A stretch of 64,000 nucleotides of DNA from JAFALK01 sp042701975 (GTDB lineage: Bacteria > Pseudomonadota > Gammaproteobacteria > Burkholderiales > Burkholderiaceae_C), in NCBI GenBank assembly GCA_042701975.1, contig CP170561.1:3534001-3598000 (forward strand), written 5' to 3'. Below, piece after piece: positions 43,156 to 51,218 of this stretch; position 1 is the stretch's first letter, and each line of letters starts with the position of its first letter. The notes beneath the pieces were generated by a model. The model had not been told where the DNA came from. It saw only the letters and a list, made by a program, of their open reading frames with translations, and ran no database searches. A program made the translations under genes and the position numbers.

Positions 43156-44241
43156 ATGGAACGTCGTCACTTCGTTCGCAGCGCAGGTCTGGCGGGTGTG
43201 CTGGCTGCAGGCACAGCGCCGGCCATCGTGCACGCTCAGGCGCAACTGCGCTGGCGCCTGGCTTCGAGCTTCCCCAAGAGCCTGGACACGTTGGCCGGCA
43301 CGGCGGAGCTTTTCGCCAAGAAGATCAGCGAGATGAGCGGGGGGAAGTTCCAGATCTCCGTCCACGGCGGCGGCGAGCTGATGCCCCCGGCCGGCGTGGT
43401 CGATGGCGTGCAGAACGGCTCGGTCGAGATCGGCCACTGTGCGCCGTACTACTTCGTGGGCAAGGACGAGACCTTCGCCCTGGGCTGCGCCATTCCATTC
43501 GGTCTGAACGCCCGCCAGATGACGGCGTGGATGCTCGAAGGCAACGGCCTGAAGCTGATGCGCGAGTTCTACCGCGGCTACAACATCGTCAACTTCCCCG
43601 GCGGCAACACTGGTGCGCAGATGGGCGGCTGGTACCGCAAGGAGCTGCGCGGCCTGGCGGACCTCAAGGGCCTGAAGATGCGCATTCCCGGCATCGCCGG
43701 CAAGGTGATGGAGCGGCTGGGCGTGGTCACGCAGAGCATTCCCGGCACCGAGCTGTACTCGGCGCTGGAAAAGGGCACCGTGGACGCGGCCGAGTGGGTC
43801 GGCCCCTACGACGACAAGAAGCTCGGCCTGAACAAGGTCGCGCCGTATTACGCCTACCCGTCATGGTGGGAGGGCGGCCCGCAGTGCGACTTCTTCATCA
43901 ACGCCAAGGCGTGGGATGGACTGTCCGCCGAATACAAGGCCATGGTCGAGTGTGCGGCCGGCCTCGCTCACACCGACATGTTGGCCAAGTACGACGCCCG
44001 CAATCCGCAGGCCTTGAAGGAGCTGGTGGCCGGCGGCGCCAAGCTGTTTCGCTTCCCGCGCGATGCGATGGACCAGGCCTTCAAGGAAAGCCAGGCGCTG
44101 TACAGCGACCTCTCGTCCCGCAACCCGCGCTGGAAGAAGGTCTATGAAGACTTCTCCACCTTCCGCCGCGACCAGAACCTGTGGTTCCGCGTGGCCGAAG
44201 CCGGCTTTGACGACTTCATGCAGTCGCAGCGCGTCCTTTGA
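43156..44241 (+). CDS. TRAP transporter solute-binding protein DctP/TakP-like
   Basis: The 361-aa periplasmic protein has a Tat-type leader (ERRHFVRSAGLAGVL, residues 2-16). It carries the DctP domain with SMxPxxLD-like SFPKSLDTLAGTAELFAKK and the PGIAGKVMERLGVV block. WVGPYDDKKLGLNKVAPYY and YPSWWEGG resemble the 2-oxo-acid-binding TakP branch. The permease genes lie tail to tail on the other strand, 3 bp between stops, which is unusual for TRAP loci but the close adjacency supports a common system. Confidence 0.93.
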   Translation: MERRHFVRSAGLAGVLAAGTAPAIVHAQAQLRWRLASSFPKSLDTLAGTAELFAKKISEMSGGKFQISVHGGGELMPPAGVVDGVQNGSVEIGHCAPYYFVGKDETFALGCAIPFGLNARQMTAWMLEGNGLKLMREFYRGYNIVNFPGGNTGAQMGGWYRKELRGLADLKGLKMRIPGIAGKVMERLGVVTQSIPGTELYSALEKGTVDAAEWVGPYDDKKLGLNKVAPYYAYPSWWEGGPQCDFFINAKAWDGLSAEYKAMVECAAGLAHTDMLAKYDARNPQALKELVAGGAKLFRFPRDAMDQAFKESQALYSDLSSRNPRWKKVYEDFSTFRRDQNLWFRVAEAGFDDFMQSQRVL

Positions 44242-44244
44242 AGC

Positions 44245-45672
44245 TCAGCGACCGATGTCCTGAAGGATCTCGGTCGCCTTGTTCAGATCCAGGGCCTGCT
44301 GCTTTTCCAGGAAGACGGTGACGACCTCGGGGCAGAAGATCACGATGGCCACGAGCAGCAGCTGCATCAGCACCCAGGGCAGGGCGCCCAGGTAGATGTC
44401 GTCGGACTCGATCTTCTTCGGCAGCGCGCCGTTCTTGAACAGCGTGTCCGCGATGCCGCGCAGGTAGAACAGCGCGAAGCCAAACGGCGGGTGCATGAAG
44501 CTCGTCTGCATGTTCACGCACAGCATCACGCCGAACCACACGAGGTCGATGCCCATCTTCTCGGCCACGGGCCCGAGCAGAGGCAGGATGATGAAGGCGA
44601 TCTCGAAGAAGTCGAGGAAGAACGCCAGGAAGAAGATGAAGACGTTGACGGCGATGAGGAAGCCGATCTTCCCGCCCGGCAGGCCAGTGAGCATGTGCTC
44701 CAGCCATTGCCCGCCTTCGACACCCTGGAACACCAGCGAGAAGGTGCGCGAGCCGATCAGGATGAAGACGACCATGGCGGTGATGCGCATCGTGCCCTGG
44801 GTCGATTCCCATACGGCCTTCCAGCTCAGTCGGCCATGCAGCGCGGCCAGCACGAAAGCGCCCACGGCTCCCATCGCGCCGGCCTCGGTCGGCGTGCAGA
44901 TCGCCTTGTCGATGCCCGGCAGGCCCCCCATGCTGCCCAGCACGGCGAAGATCAGCACAGCCGAAGGCACGATGCCGCGCAGGCAGCGGCGCATGAGCTT
45001 CCAGCCCGTCAGCGTGCGGGCCTCCTTGGGCACGCCGGGCAGGTCCTGCGGGCGCAGGCGGGAAAGCACGAAGGTGTAGAGCGCGAAGATCAGCACCTGA
45101 AGGATTGAAGGCCCCCAGGCGCCCTTGTACATGTCGCCCACGGGGCGGTGCAGTTGGTCCGCCAGCACGACCAGCACGAGCGAAGGCGGCACCAGCTGCG
45201 TGATCGTGCCCGATGCGGCCAGCACGCCGGTGGCGTAGCGCATGTTGTAGCCCCAGCGCGTCATGACGGGCAGGGCGATCATGGCCATCGCGATCACCTG
45301 GCCGGCCACCGTGCCGGTGATGGCACCGAGGATGAAGCCCACGATGATGACCGAGTAGCCCAGGCCGCCGCGGATCGGGCCGAAGAGCTGGCCCATGGAA
45401 TCGAGCATGTCCTCGGCCAGGCCGCATTTCTCCAGCAGCGAGCCCATCAGCGTGAAGAAGGGGATCGCCAGCAGCAGGTCGTTGGAGAGGATGCCGAAGA
45501 TGTTGCTCGGCAGGCTCAGCATGAACTCGGCCGGGAACCAGCCTTGGCTGATGGCGTAGAAGCCGCAGGCCAGGCCCAGCGCCGCCAGCGAGAAGGCGAC
45601 CGGAAAGCCGATCAGCATCACGATGATCAGCCCGGCGAACATCAGCGCCGGGAAGTGTTCCATCGAGATCAT
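44245..45672 (-). CDS. TRAP transporter large permease DctM
   Basis: The 475-aa protein has about 12-14 membrane segments of the DctM type: PALMFAGLIIVMLIGFPVAFSL at the N-terminus, AIPFFTLMGSLLEKCGLAEDML, and ITQLVPPSLVLVVLADQL, a loop conserved in the family. ATG 45672 overlaps the dctQ stop in ATGA. The C-terminal end is charged, and the gene converges on the binding-protein gene. Confidence 0.94.
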   Translation of the reverse strand: MISMEHFPALMFAGLIIVMLIGFPVAFSLAALGLACGFYAISQGWFPAEFMLSLPSNIFGILSNDLLLAIPFFTLMGSLLEKCGLAEDMLDSMGQLFGPIRGGLGYSVIIVGFILGAITGTVAGQVIAMAMIALPVMTRWGYNMRYATGVLAASGTITQLVPPSLVLVVLADQLHRPVGDMYKGAWGPSILQVLIFALYTFVLSRLRPQDLPGVPKEARTLTGWKLMRRCLRGIVPSAVLIFAVLGSMGGLPGIDKAICTPTEAGAMGAVGAFVLAALHGRLSWKAVWESTQGTMRITAMVVFILIGSRTFSLVFQGVEGGQWLEHMLTGLPGGKIGFLIAVNVFIFFLAFFLDFFEIAFIILPLLGPVAEKMGIDLVWFGVMLCVNMQTSFMHPPFGFALFYLRGIADTLFKNGALPKKIESDDIYLGALPWVLMQLLLVAIVIFCPEVVTVFLEKQQALDLNKATEILQDIGR

Positions 45673-46208
45673 TGGAGCGGCCTCTCGTACTGGAGGTCCA
45701 TCTCCATGCGGCCTTTCAGCCAAGCTGCGCGTTTGACGAGCTCAGCCAGGCCTTGCAGGCTGACGAGAGCGAAGCCCAGGGGCAGCAGCAGCGCGGCCGG
45801 CCAGCGGATCAGGCCGCCGGCATCGTTGGACATCTCGCCGCTCTGGAACTTGGCGAAGAAAAAATCCCAGCTCAGCGCGGTGCAGAACAGCATCACGGGC
45901 AGCAAGAAGAAGAGGATGCCGAGGACGTCGATCCAGACCCGCACACGCACCGGAACGCGGCCGTAGATGAGGTCGACTCGCACATGCTCGTTGAGCCGAA
46001 GCACCTGCGCCGCACCCAACATCACGCAGGCGGCGAACAGATACCACTGGATTTCGAGAAAGGCGTTGGAGCTGATGCCGACGCCGTAGCGGATCAGGGC
46101 GTTGCCGGCGCTGATGAAACAGGCGGCGAGGGCGGCGAGGGCGGCAAAGATGCCGAAGCCATCGCTCAGGCGATCCACGGTGCGGGCGAGCTTGAGAAGA
46201 ACTTCCAT
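45669..46208 (-). CDS. TRAP transporter small permease DctQ
   Basis: The 179-aa protein has four hydrophobic segments, with the conserved NALIRYGVGISSNAFLEIQW and LRLNEHVRVDLIYGRV patterns of DctQ. It forms the membrane complex with the large subunit next to it. The gene is first in the minus-strand pair, 62 bp after the TIGR01244 gene's far side. Confidence 0.92.
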   Translation of the reverse strand: MEVLLKLARTVDRLSDGFGIFAALAALAACFISAGNALIRYGVGISSNAFLEIQWYLFAACVMLGAAQVLRLNEHVRVDLIYGRVPVRVRVWIDVLGILFFLLPVMLFCTALSWDFFFAKFQSGEMSNDAGGLIRWPAALLLPLGFALVSLQGLAELVKRAAWLKGRMEMDLQYERPLQ

Positions 46209-46270
46209 CGCCCGGCACTTTAGCTGTGAGAAGCGGGCCCGCAGGCCCGCTGTTTCCCTCAGGCCTTCAT

Positions 46271-46612
46271 TCAGACCGCGGTGGCCTGCATGTACAGCTT
46301 GGTCGAGCGGGCGCCCGAGCGGCAGAAGGCCAGGATGGGCTTGGGCAGCGACTCCACCAGCACGCGCATCGCCTCGATCTCCTCGGGCGATTGGTAGGCG
46401 CCATTGACCGGCAGGTGGCGGTATTCCAGGCCGGCGGCGCGGGCCGCGGCTTCCACATCGGCCGAGCGCGGCTGATCGGGGCCGCCTTCCATGTCGGGGC
46501 GGTTGTTGATCACGCTCTTGAAGCCGGCGTCGGCCAGCGCCTGCATGGCGCCGGCTTCGAGCTGGGGCGCGACGCAGAAGTCGGGGGCGATCTGTTGGAC
46601 CGAGATTTCCAT
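46271..46612 (-). CDS. TIGR01244 family protein (beta-lactamase-hydrolase-like phosphatase/sulfurtransferase)
   Basis: The 113-aa protein has a dual-specificity-phosphatase-like fold with the P-loop FCRSGARSTKLY (Cys near residue 99) and NNRPDMEGGPDQP. It matches the BLH-like domain used in bacterial sulfide-oxidation proteins and stand-alone TIGR01244 members. Activity (phosphatase or sulfur transfer) is unresolved. It lies 12 bp after yqeY. Confidence 0.88.
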   Translation of the reverse strand: MEISVQQIAPDFCVAPQLEAGAMQALADAGFKSVINNRPDMEGGPDQPRSADVEAAARAAGLEYRHLPVNGAYQSPEEIEAMRVLVESLPKPILAFCRSGARSTKLYMQATAV

Positions 46613-46624
46613 GGCTTCAGCTCC

Positions 46625-47071
46625 TCAACCGGCCAGCGCGGCCTTGACCGCTGCCGACACCAGACCCATGTCCGCCTTGCCGGCCAGCTTGGCCTTCACG
46701 GCGCCCATCACCTTGCCCATGTCGGCCGGGCCCTTGGCGCCCACCTCGGCCACGATGGCCTTCACTTCGGCGGTGATCTCATCGGCCGAGAGGCGCTGCG
46801 GCAGGTAGACCTCCAGCACGGCCAGCTCGGCCGTTTCCTTGTCCGCCAGATCCTGGCGGCCGGCGGCGGTGAACTGGCTGATGGAGTCCTTGCGCTGCTT
46901 GATCAGCTTGTCGACGATGCTGACGAGTGCGACGTCGTCCACGTCCACGCGCTCGTCCACTTCCTTTTGCTTGACGGCGGCCAGCAGCAGGCGGATGGTG
47001 CCGAGCTTCTCGGCCTCCTTCGCGCGCATGGCGGCCTTCATGTCTTCGGTGATGCGTTCTTTCAATGTCAT
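46625..47071 (-). CDS. GatB/YqeY domain protein
   Basis: The 148-aa helical protein has the YqeY signature EYLPQxLS-like VYLPQRLSADEI and the MGKVMGAVKAKLAGKADMG block near the C-terminus. YqeY proteins share the tail domain of GatB but lack amidotransferase parts; a role near tRNA or translation quality control is inferred. It is in the usual rpsU-yqeY arrangement. Confidence 0.93.
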   Translation of the reverse strand: MTLKERITEDMKAAMRAKEAEKLGTIRLLLAAVKQKEVDERVDVDDVALVSIVDKLIKQRKDSISQFTAAGRQDLADKETAELAVLEVYLPQRLSADEITAEVKAIVAEVGAKGPADMGKVMGAVKAKLAGKADMGLVSAAVKAALAG

Positions 47072-47091
47072 TTCATCAGTCTCCAGAAACG

Positions 47092-47122
47092 AAAAAGCCC
47101 GCGGCAGCGTCCTGCGCGGGCT
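47092..47122 (-). terminator. intrinsic terminator downstream of rpsU
   Basis: A GC-rich stem (47096-47103 with 47115-47122, plus inner CAG/CTG pairing) has a short loop and, read on the minus strand, is followed by TTTTTCGTTT. It lies 37 bp after the rpsU stop and before yqeY, so yqeY may be expressed at a lower level. Confidence 0.8.
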
Positions 47123-47158
47123 CCTTGGCCATTACAGCTGCAAACTGCAGCTCAAAGC

Positions 47159-47371
47159 TCAGTACAGCTTCTTCGGCAGCTGCATGCTGCGAACGCGCTT
47201 GTAGTGGCGCTTGACGGCGGCTGCCTTCTTGCGCTTGCGCTCAGCGGTCGGCTTTTCGTAGAACTCGCGGGCGCGCAGGTCGGTCAGCAGACCGAGCTTT
47301 TCGATGGTGCGCTTGAAGCGACGCAGGGCAACGTCGAACGGCTCGTTTTCTTTGACGCGAATGGTGGTCAT
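47159..47371 (-). CDS. rpsU: 30S ribosomal protein S21
   Basis: The 70-aa basic protein starts [20 protein letters not shown] and ends [13 protein letters not shown], typical of S21. ATG 47371 is used, and an adjacent TTG at 47374 is ignored. S21 helps mRNA binding at initiation. A TAGAAT box (47467-47472, minus strand) about 95 bp upstream may be the -10 of its promoter, with a weak -35. Confidence 0.97.
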
Positions 47372-47508
47372 CAAGTATTCCTAGTTTGATTGCGCTCGGT
47401 GTCCGAAAGTCACTTTTTCCGGAAATTGACTCCGAATCGACGCGCGGTTTGCCAGCAAAGACGAAGATTCTAACCTGAAATCAAAGCGGGCGCGAAGATT
47501 CGCCAAAA

Positions 47509-48726
47509 TCAAGCGTTTACCAGATCGACTTCAAGCGAACGTGCGCAGGCGGCGGCGCTGGCCCAGGCCCACTGGAAGTTGTAGCCCCCCAGCCAGCCGG
47601 TCACATCGACCACTTCGCCGATGAAGAAGAGGCCTGGCTTCAGGCGGCTTTCCATGTTCTGGGAGCTCAAGTCCCGGGTGTCCACGCCGCCGCGCATGAC
47701 TTCGGCCTTGCGCCAGCCTTCGCTGCCATTGGGCGCCAGCTGCCAGCGCTGCAGCTGCTCAGCCAGCTGGGCCAACGCAGCGTCCTTGCATTCGGCCATG
47801 GGGCGGTCGGCGGGGATTTTCAGGCGCTCCAGCCAAGCATCGGCCAGCCGCTGAGGCATCAGGCCGGCCAGTTCGTTGGCAAGTTGCTTGCGGGAGCTGG
47901 TTTTGGCCGCCTTCATCTGCTCGGCCACGTCCTGCTCAGGCAGCAGGTCGATCTGCAGGCTTTGCCCCTCCAGCCAGAAGCTGGAGATCTGCAGCACCGC
48001 CGGGCCGGAGAGGCCGCGGTGGGTGAAGAGCAGGTCTTCGAGGAACTCGCCGCGCGCCTTGCCCTTGCCGGTGGCGATCTTTACCGGCAGGGAGAGCCCC
48101 GAGAGCGCGGAGAACGGCGCCCAGGCTTCGGCGTCGAAGGTCAACGGCACCAAGGCCGCACGCGGCTCGACGATGCGATGGCCAAACTGCTTGGCCAGGC
48201 GAAGACCCCAATCGCTGGCGCCGATCTTCGGGATCGACAGGCCGCCGCTGGCCACGACGAGCCTGCGAGCCAGCACCGGGCCGCGCGAGGTGTCGAGCTC
48301 AAAACCGCCGCTCGCGCCGTCGCGCACCGCCGCCACGGTACACGGCTGCCAGCGCTGCACGCCACCGGCCTCGCACTCACGGCGCAGCATCTCGATGATC
48401 TGCTCGCTGGAGTCATCACAGAACAGCTGGCCCTTGTGCTTCTCGTGGAAGGCGATGCCGTGTTGCTTGACCAAACCGATGAAGTCCTGCGCCGTGTAAC
48501 GCGCCAGGGCCGAGCGGCAGAAGTGCGGGTTGTCGGACAGGAACTGCGCCGGCGTGGCGTCGCGGTTGGTGAAGTTGCAACGGCCACCACCGGAGATGCG
48601 GATCTTCTCGGCCAGCTTTTCAGCGTGGTCGATGATCAACACCGAGAGGCCTCGTTGGCCGGCAATGCCGGCACAGAAAAGGCCGGCCGCGCCGGCACCG
48701 ACGACGACCAGATCGAAAGCTTGCAT
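47509..48726 (-). CDS. HI0933/BaiN-like NAD(P)/FAD-dependent oxidoreductase
   Basis: The 405-aa flavoprotein begins with a Rossmann motif VVVGAGAAGLFCA (residues 7-19). The family blocks ISGGGRCNFTN and GGYNFQWAWASAAACA are present. Family members have uncertain substrates; the name BaiN comes from a bile-acid enzyme that need not apply here. It starts at ATG 48726 and ends 138 bp from rpsU. Confidence 0.9.
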   Translation of the reverse strand: MQAFDLVVVGAGAAGLFCAGIAGQRGLSVLIIDHAEKLAEKIRISGGGRCNFTNRDATPAQFLSDNPHFCRSALARYTAQDFIGLVKQHGIAFHEKHKGQLFCDDSSEQIIEMLRRECEAGGVQRWQPCTVAAVRDGASGGFELDTSRGPVLARRLVVASGGLSIPKIGASDWGLRLAKQFGHRIVEPRAALVPLTFDAEAWAPFSALSGLSLPVKIATGKGKARGEFLEDLLFTHRGLSGPAVLQISSFWLEGQSLQIDLLPEQDVAEQMKAAKTSSRKQLANELAGLMPQRLADAWLERLKIPADRPMAECKDAALAQLAEQLQRWQLAPNGSEGWRKAEVMRGGVDTRDLSSQNMESRLKPGLFFIGEVVDVTGWLGGYNFQWAWASAAACARSLEVDLVNA

Positions 48727-48866
48727 GGGAAAGAAAAGAAGACGGCGTGCGGTGACCTTGCGCCCCGCAACAAAAAGCCGAATATTAGCCCTGTGGGGCC
48801 GAGGGTTCTTGGTTACTATTGCTTGATGCCTGCATTGCCGGGCATTGGCAAAAACATCAGGGACCA

Positions 48867-49895
48867 ATGAACATCACCGCCTCACCTGACGAGCCGAACT
48901 CCGGCGCGAACAGCCTGACGCAATGGCTGGATGAGCAACCTGGCCCGGCCCGTGAGCTGGGCTCGGCCCTGCTGAGCCTGATCGAACCGCTGCACAGCTA
49001 CGCCGCCATCAAGGCCGTGGCCAGTGGCCGTTATGTCTACGGATCCGACAACCTGGCCGCCGTGTTCGACCGCGGTGCGATGGCTGGGCGCACCGACAAC
49101 GAATTGATGCGCTCTGACGAAGCCGTGGCCATGCGCCGGGTCGAGCAGACGGTGATGGCGCAGCGCAACCTGATCGTCAGCGAGCACCGCCTGGAAATCA
49201 ACGGCCGTCGTCGCGAGTTCTCGGTGGCGCGCGTACCCGTGGGCAACGATCACCTGCTGATGGTCTGGCACGAGCGCACCGAAGAGCGCAATCGTGAGGG
49301 CCATCTGCAGCGCGCACTGACGCAGATCGAGCAGCAGCAGCAGGCGCTCGAAGAAGCGCGCCGCCAGCTGCAGGTCGGCAGTGGCCGCGATATCGAATCG
49401 GGCATGTACCTGCGCCCGCAGTTCGATGACCAACTGCAGCGCGAGATCGACCTCTCTACACGGGAGCATCGCGAGTTCGCGCTGGTCGTCATCGCGCTGG
49501 ATCCGGTCAAGCCCGGCGTTACGGCCCAGGCCGATGAGGCCCGCCAGCGCATGCTCGAAGGCGTCGGCCGGATGCTGCGCGCCAACACCCGGGCGATGGA
49601 CTCGGCTTGCCGCATCGGCGAGGAGCGCTTTGCCGTGCTGCTCTCCGGCGTGGGGCTGGCAACCGCCCATGCCCGCATGGAGCAGCTGCGCCGCCAATGC
49701 ACGGCCCAGATCGTCGTGCTCAACGGCGAGGACCTGGGGCTGACGCTGTCGATGGGCGTCTCCAGCTTCCCGCACACCGCTTCCAAGCAGGAAGAGCTGG
49801 TGGGTGCCAGCGAATCGGCCGTGGCCGAGGCGCAGCGCCGGGGTGGCAATCAGGTCGTGCTGGCTTCGATCCCGTTCGGATCGCTGCACGGCTGA
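48867..49895 (+). CDS. degenerate GGDEF-domain protein
   Basis: The 342-aa protein has an N-terminal PAS-like sensory region (about 1-135), a coiled coil (about 138-170, Gln/Glu-rich) and a C-terminal GGDEF-type fold. At the active site the motif is RIGEERFAVLL, so GG(D/E)EF has become GEERF, and the loop is probably inactive as a diguanylate cyclase. It could bind GTP or act as an adaptor. The start is ATG 48867; a 140-bp non-coding gap precedes it. Confidence 0.82.
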   Translation: MNITASPDEPNSGANSLTQWLDEQPGPARELGSALLSLIEPLHSYAAIKAVASGRYVYGSDNLAAVFDRGAMAGRTDNELMRSDEAVAMRRVEQTVMAQRNLIVSEHRLEINGRRREFSVARVPVGNDHLLMVWHERTEERNREGHLQRALTQIEQQQQALEEARRQLQVGSGRDIESGMYLRPQFDDQLQREIDLSTREHREFALVVIALDPVKPGVTAQADEARQRMLEGVGRMLRANTRAMDSACRIGEERFAVLLSGVGLATAHARMEQLRRQCTAQIVVLNGEDLGLTLSMGVSSFPHTASKQEELVGASESAVAEAQRRGGNQVVLASIPFGSLHG

Positions 49896-49935
49896 TTCAT
49901 CGATCGATCGATTGATTGATCGTTCGGCGGTCGAT
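49896..49935. repeat. GATC/GATT simple repeat
   Basis: After the GGDEF-protein stop, the bases form several ATCG repeats turning into ATTG units (TCGATCGATCGATTGATTGA and following), then TTCGGCGGTCGATC up to the EVE gene stop. It forms weak inverted pairs but has no T-tract, so I do not call it a terminator. Confidence 0.7.
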
Positions 49936-50393
49936 CAGTTCAGCAGCTCGGCCACGCGGGCCCATTCGGCCGGCGTCACCGGCGTGATCGAAAGCCGATT
50001 GCCCGGTTGAAGCGTGCGCATCGTCGCCAGTTTCTTGTCGGCTTTCATCTCGGGCAGGGACAGCAGGCGCGTCTTCCTGACCAGCCGCACATCCACGTGC
50101 AGCCAGCGCGGTTCCTCGCGCTTGGCCTTGGCGTCGAAGTAAGGGCTCTTGGGATCGAACTGCGTTTCGTCCGGGTAGGCCGCACTCACCACTTCGGCAA
50201 TGCCGGCCACGCCGGGCTGCGGGCACGACGAGTGATAGAACAGCACGAGATCGCCGACCTGCATGCCGTCTCGCATGAAGTTGCGCGCCTGGTAGTTGCG
50301 GACGCCGACCCAGGGAACGGCTTGTTTGGGAGCTGCGGCGAGATCATCGATGGAGCACTCTTCGGGCTCCGATTTCATCAACCAGTAGTTCAC
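49935..50393 (-). CDS. EVE domain protein
   Basis: The 152-aa protein starts NYWLMKSEPEECSIDDL, the signature of bacterial EVE proteins, and keeps the pocket motifs VGVRNYQARNFMR and GDLVLFYHSS. EVE is a PUA-like fold that binds modified bases in DNA or RNA. GTG 50393 is used since it gives the family N-terminus; a TTG at 50399 is possible. It lies directly after the 6S RNA, an arrangement common in betaproteobacteria. Confidence 0.92.
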   Translation of the reverse strand: MNYWLMKSEPEECSIDDLAAAPKQAVPWVGVRNYQARNFMRDGMQVGDLVLFYHSSCPQPGVAGIAEVVSAAYPDETQFDPKSPYFDAKAKREEPRWLHVDVRLVRKTRLLSLPEMKADKKLATMRTLQPGNRLSITPVTPAEWARVAELLN

Positions 50394-50415
50394 AGGCAAG
50401 CCGTCCTGAAGAAAA

Positions 50416-50600
50416 AGGTGTCCACCGCCGGAACTCGTGCGGGCCGCATTCCTGAATCCTGGGATTCAGGTGGGCGAGGTCAGCTCGACCTTGGGTTCAT
50501 CTGACGCGAGACGATCACGCTGGCCGAGCGATGTTCCAAGCCCAGGCTCATATGAGCATCGGAACAGGAAATATATAGCCCGCAAGAAGGCGATGGACGG
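50416..50600 (-). ncRNA. ssrS: 6S RNA
   Basis: The region just after zapA folds as 6S RNA does. The closing stem pairs GUCCAUCGCC (50598-50589) with GGCGGUGGAC (50429-50420), one G-U. Next come UGCGGGC and GCCCGCA, flanking a large internal bubble. A 3' hairpin CCUGAAU-CCC-AGGAUUCAGG matches the conserved one in the family. The length is about 185 nt, close to the known 184. A TAGAAT -10-like box at 50606-50611 lies just upstream, and TTTTT at 50412-50416 follows the 3' end. Binding sigma-70 RNA polymerase in stationary phase is the known role. Confidence 0.82.
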
Positions 50601-50640
50601 GAGCAATTCTAAGGCGTCGGAGATGACACCTTCGTGCAAA

Positions 50641-50967
50641 TCAGAGCAATTGCCCGTCTTGGTTCAGGGCTTCATCGAGGCGCTTGACGAGGGCCTTCAC
50701 GGCGGTGCTGTCGGCCGTGCCATCGGCAGCGCTGGCAGCTGCCGCTGTTGAAGACTTCGGCGCCGGGCCGCCTTCGGCGAGTTGATAGGCCAGATTCAGA
50801 GCGGCCAGCACGGCGATGCGCTCGCGCGCCTTCACACGGCCGGCATCGCGGATGGCGCTCATTTCCTTGTCCACCTGACTCACGGCCTTGGTGAGCGCCA
50901 CCTCGCCGCCCTCGGGGCAACCGAGCAGGTAGCTCTGGCCCATGATGGTGACTTCCATCTGTTTCAT
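50641..50967 (-). CDS. zapA: cell division protein ZapA
   Basis: The 108-aa protein stabilises FtsZ filaments. It begins KQMEVTIMGQSYLLGCPEG, with the usual ZapA globular domain (about 1-60) and a coiled coil from about 60. A Ala/Ser-rich low-complexity stretch (near 70-85) precedes the C-terminal helix. The start overlaps the zapB-like stop in ATGA. It is followed by the 6S RNA gene. Confidence 0.92.
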   Translation of the reverse strand: MKQMEVTIMGQSYLLGCPEGGEVALTKAVSQVDKEMSAIRDAGRVKARERIAVLAALNLAYQLAEGGPAPKSSTAAAASAADGTADSTAVKALVKRLDEALNQDGQLL

Positions 50968-51179
50968 GCGTCTCCCTTGCCTGTTTCGGCTTCCGCGGGC
51001 AGGCGTTCCAGCAGCGCGTCCACGCGCGAGCGGGCGGCCGAGAGGCGCGAGCGCAGGCTGTCGCGCTCGACGGTCAGCGTCTGCACCTGCTCCTGGAGCA
51101 GGGCGTTGGTGCGCTGGAGTTCCTCGTGGCGCAGCAGGAGCCGCTCCACGCGCTCGATCAGGTCGGGGATGCTGGACAT
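50964..51179 (-). CDS. ZapB-like coiled-coil protein (TIGR02449)
   Basis: The 71-aa product is one long coiled coil: IERVERLLLRHEELQRTN, then QVQTLTVERDSLRSRLSAAR and a short acidic end. This matches the TIGR02449/ZapB-like proteins encoded next to zapA, which contribute to Z-ring assembly. It overlaps zapA by ATGA, so the two are made together. Confidence 0.88.
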   Translation of the reverse strand: MSSIPDLIERVERLLLRHEELQRTNALLQEQVQTLTVERDSLRSRLSAARSRVDALLERLPAEAETGKGDA

Positions 51180-51218
51180 GGCGTGCCGAGGCAGTTGTCA
51201 GTGTTCAAGCGGCCGATT

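Noticed and set aside
49896..49935. CRISPR-like or terminator repeat
   Set aside because: The units are 4 bp without spacers and there is no T-tract.
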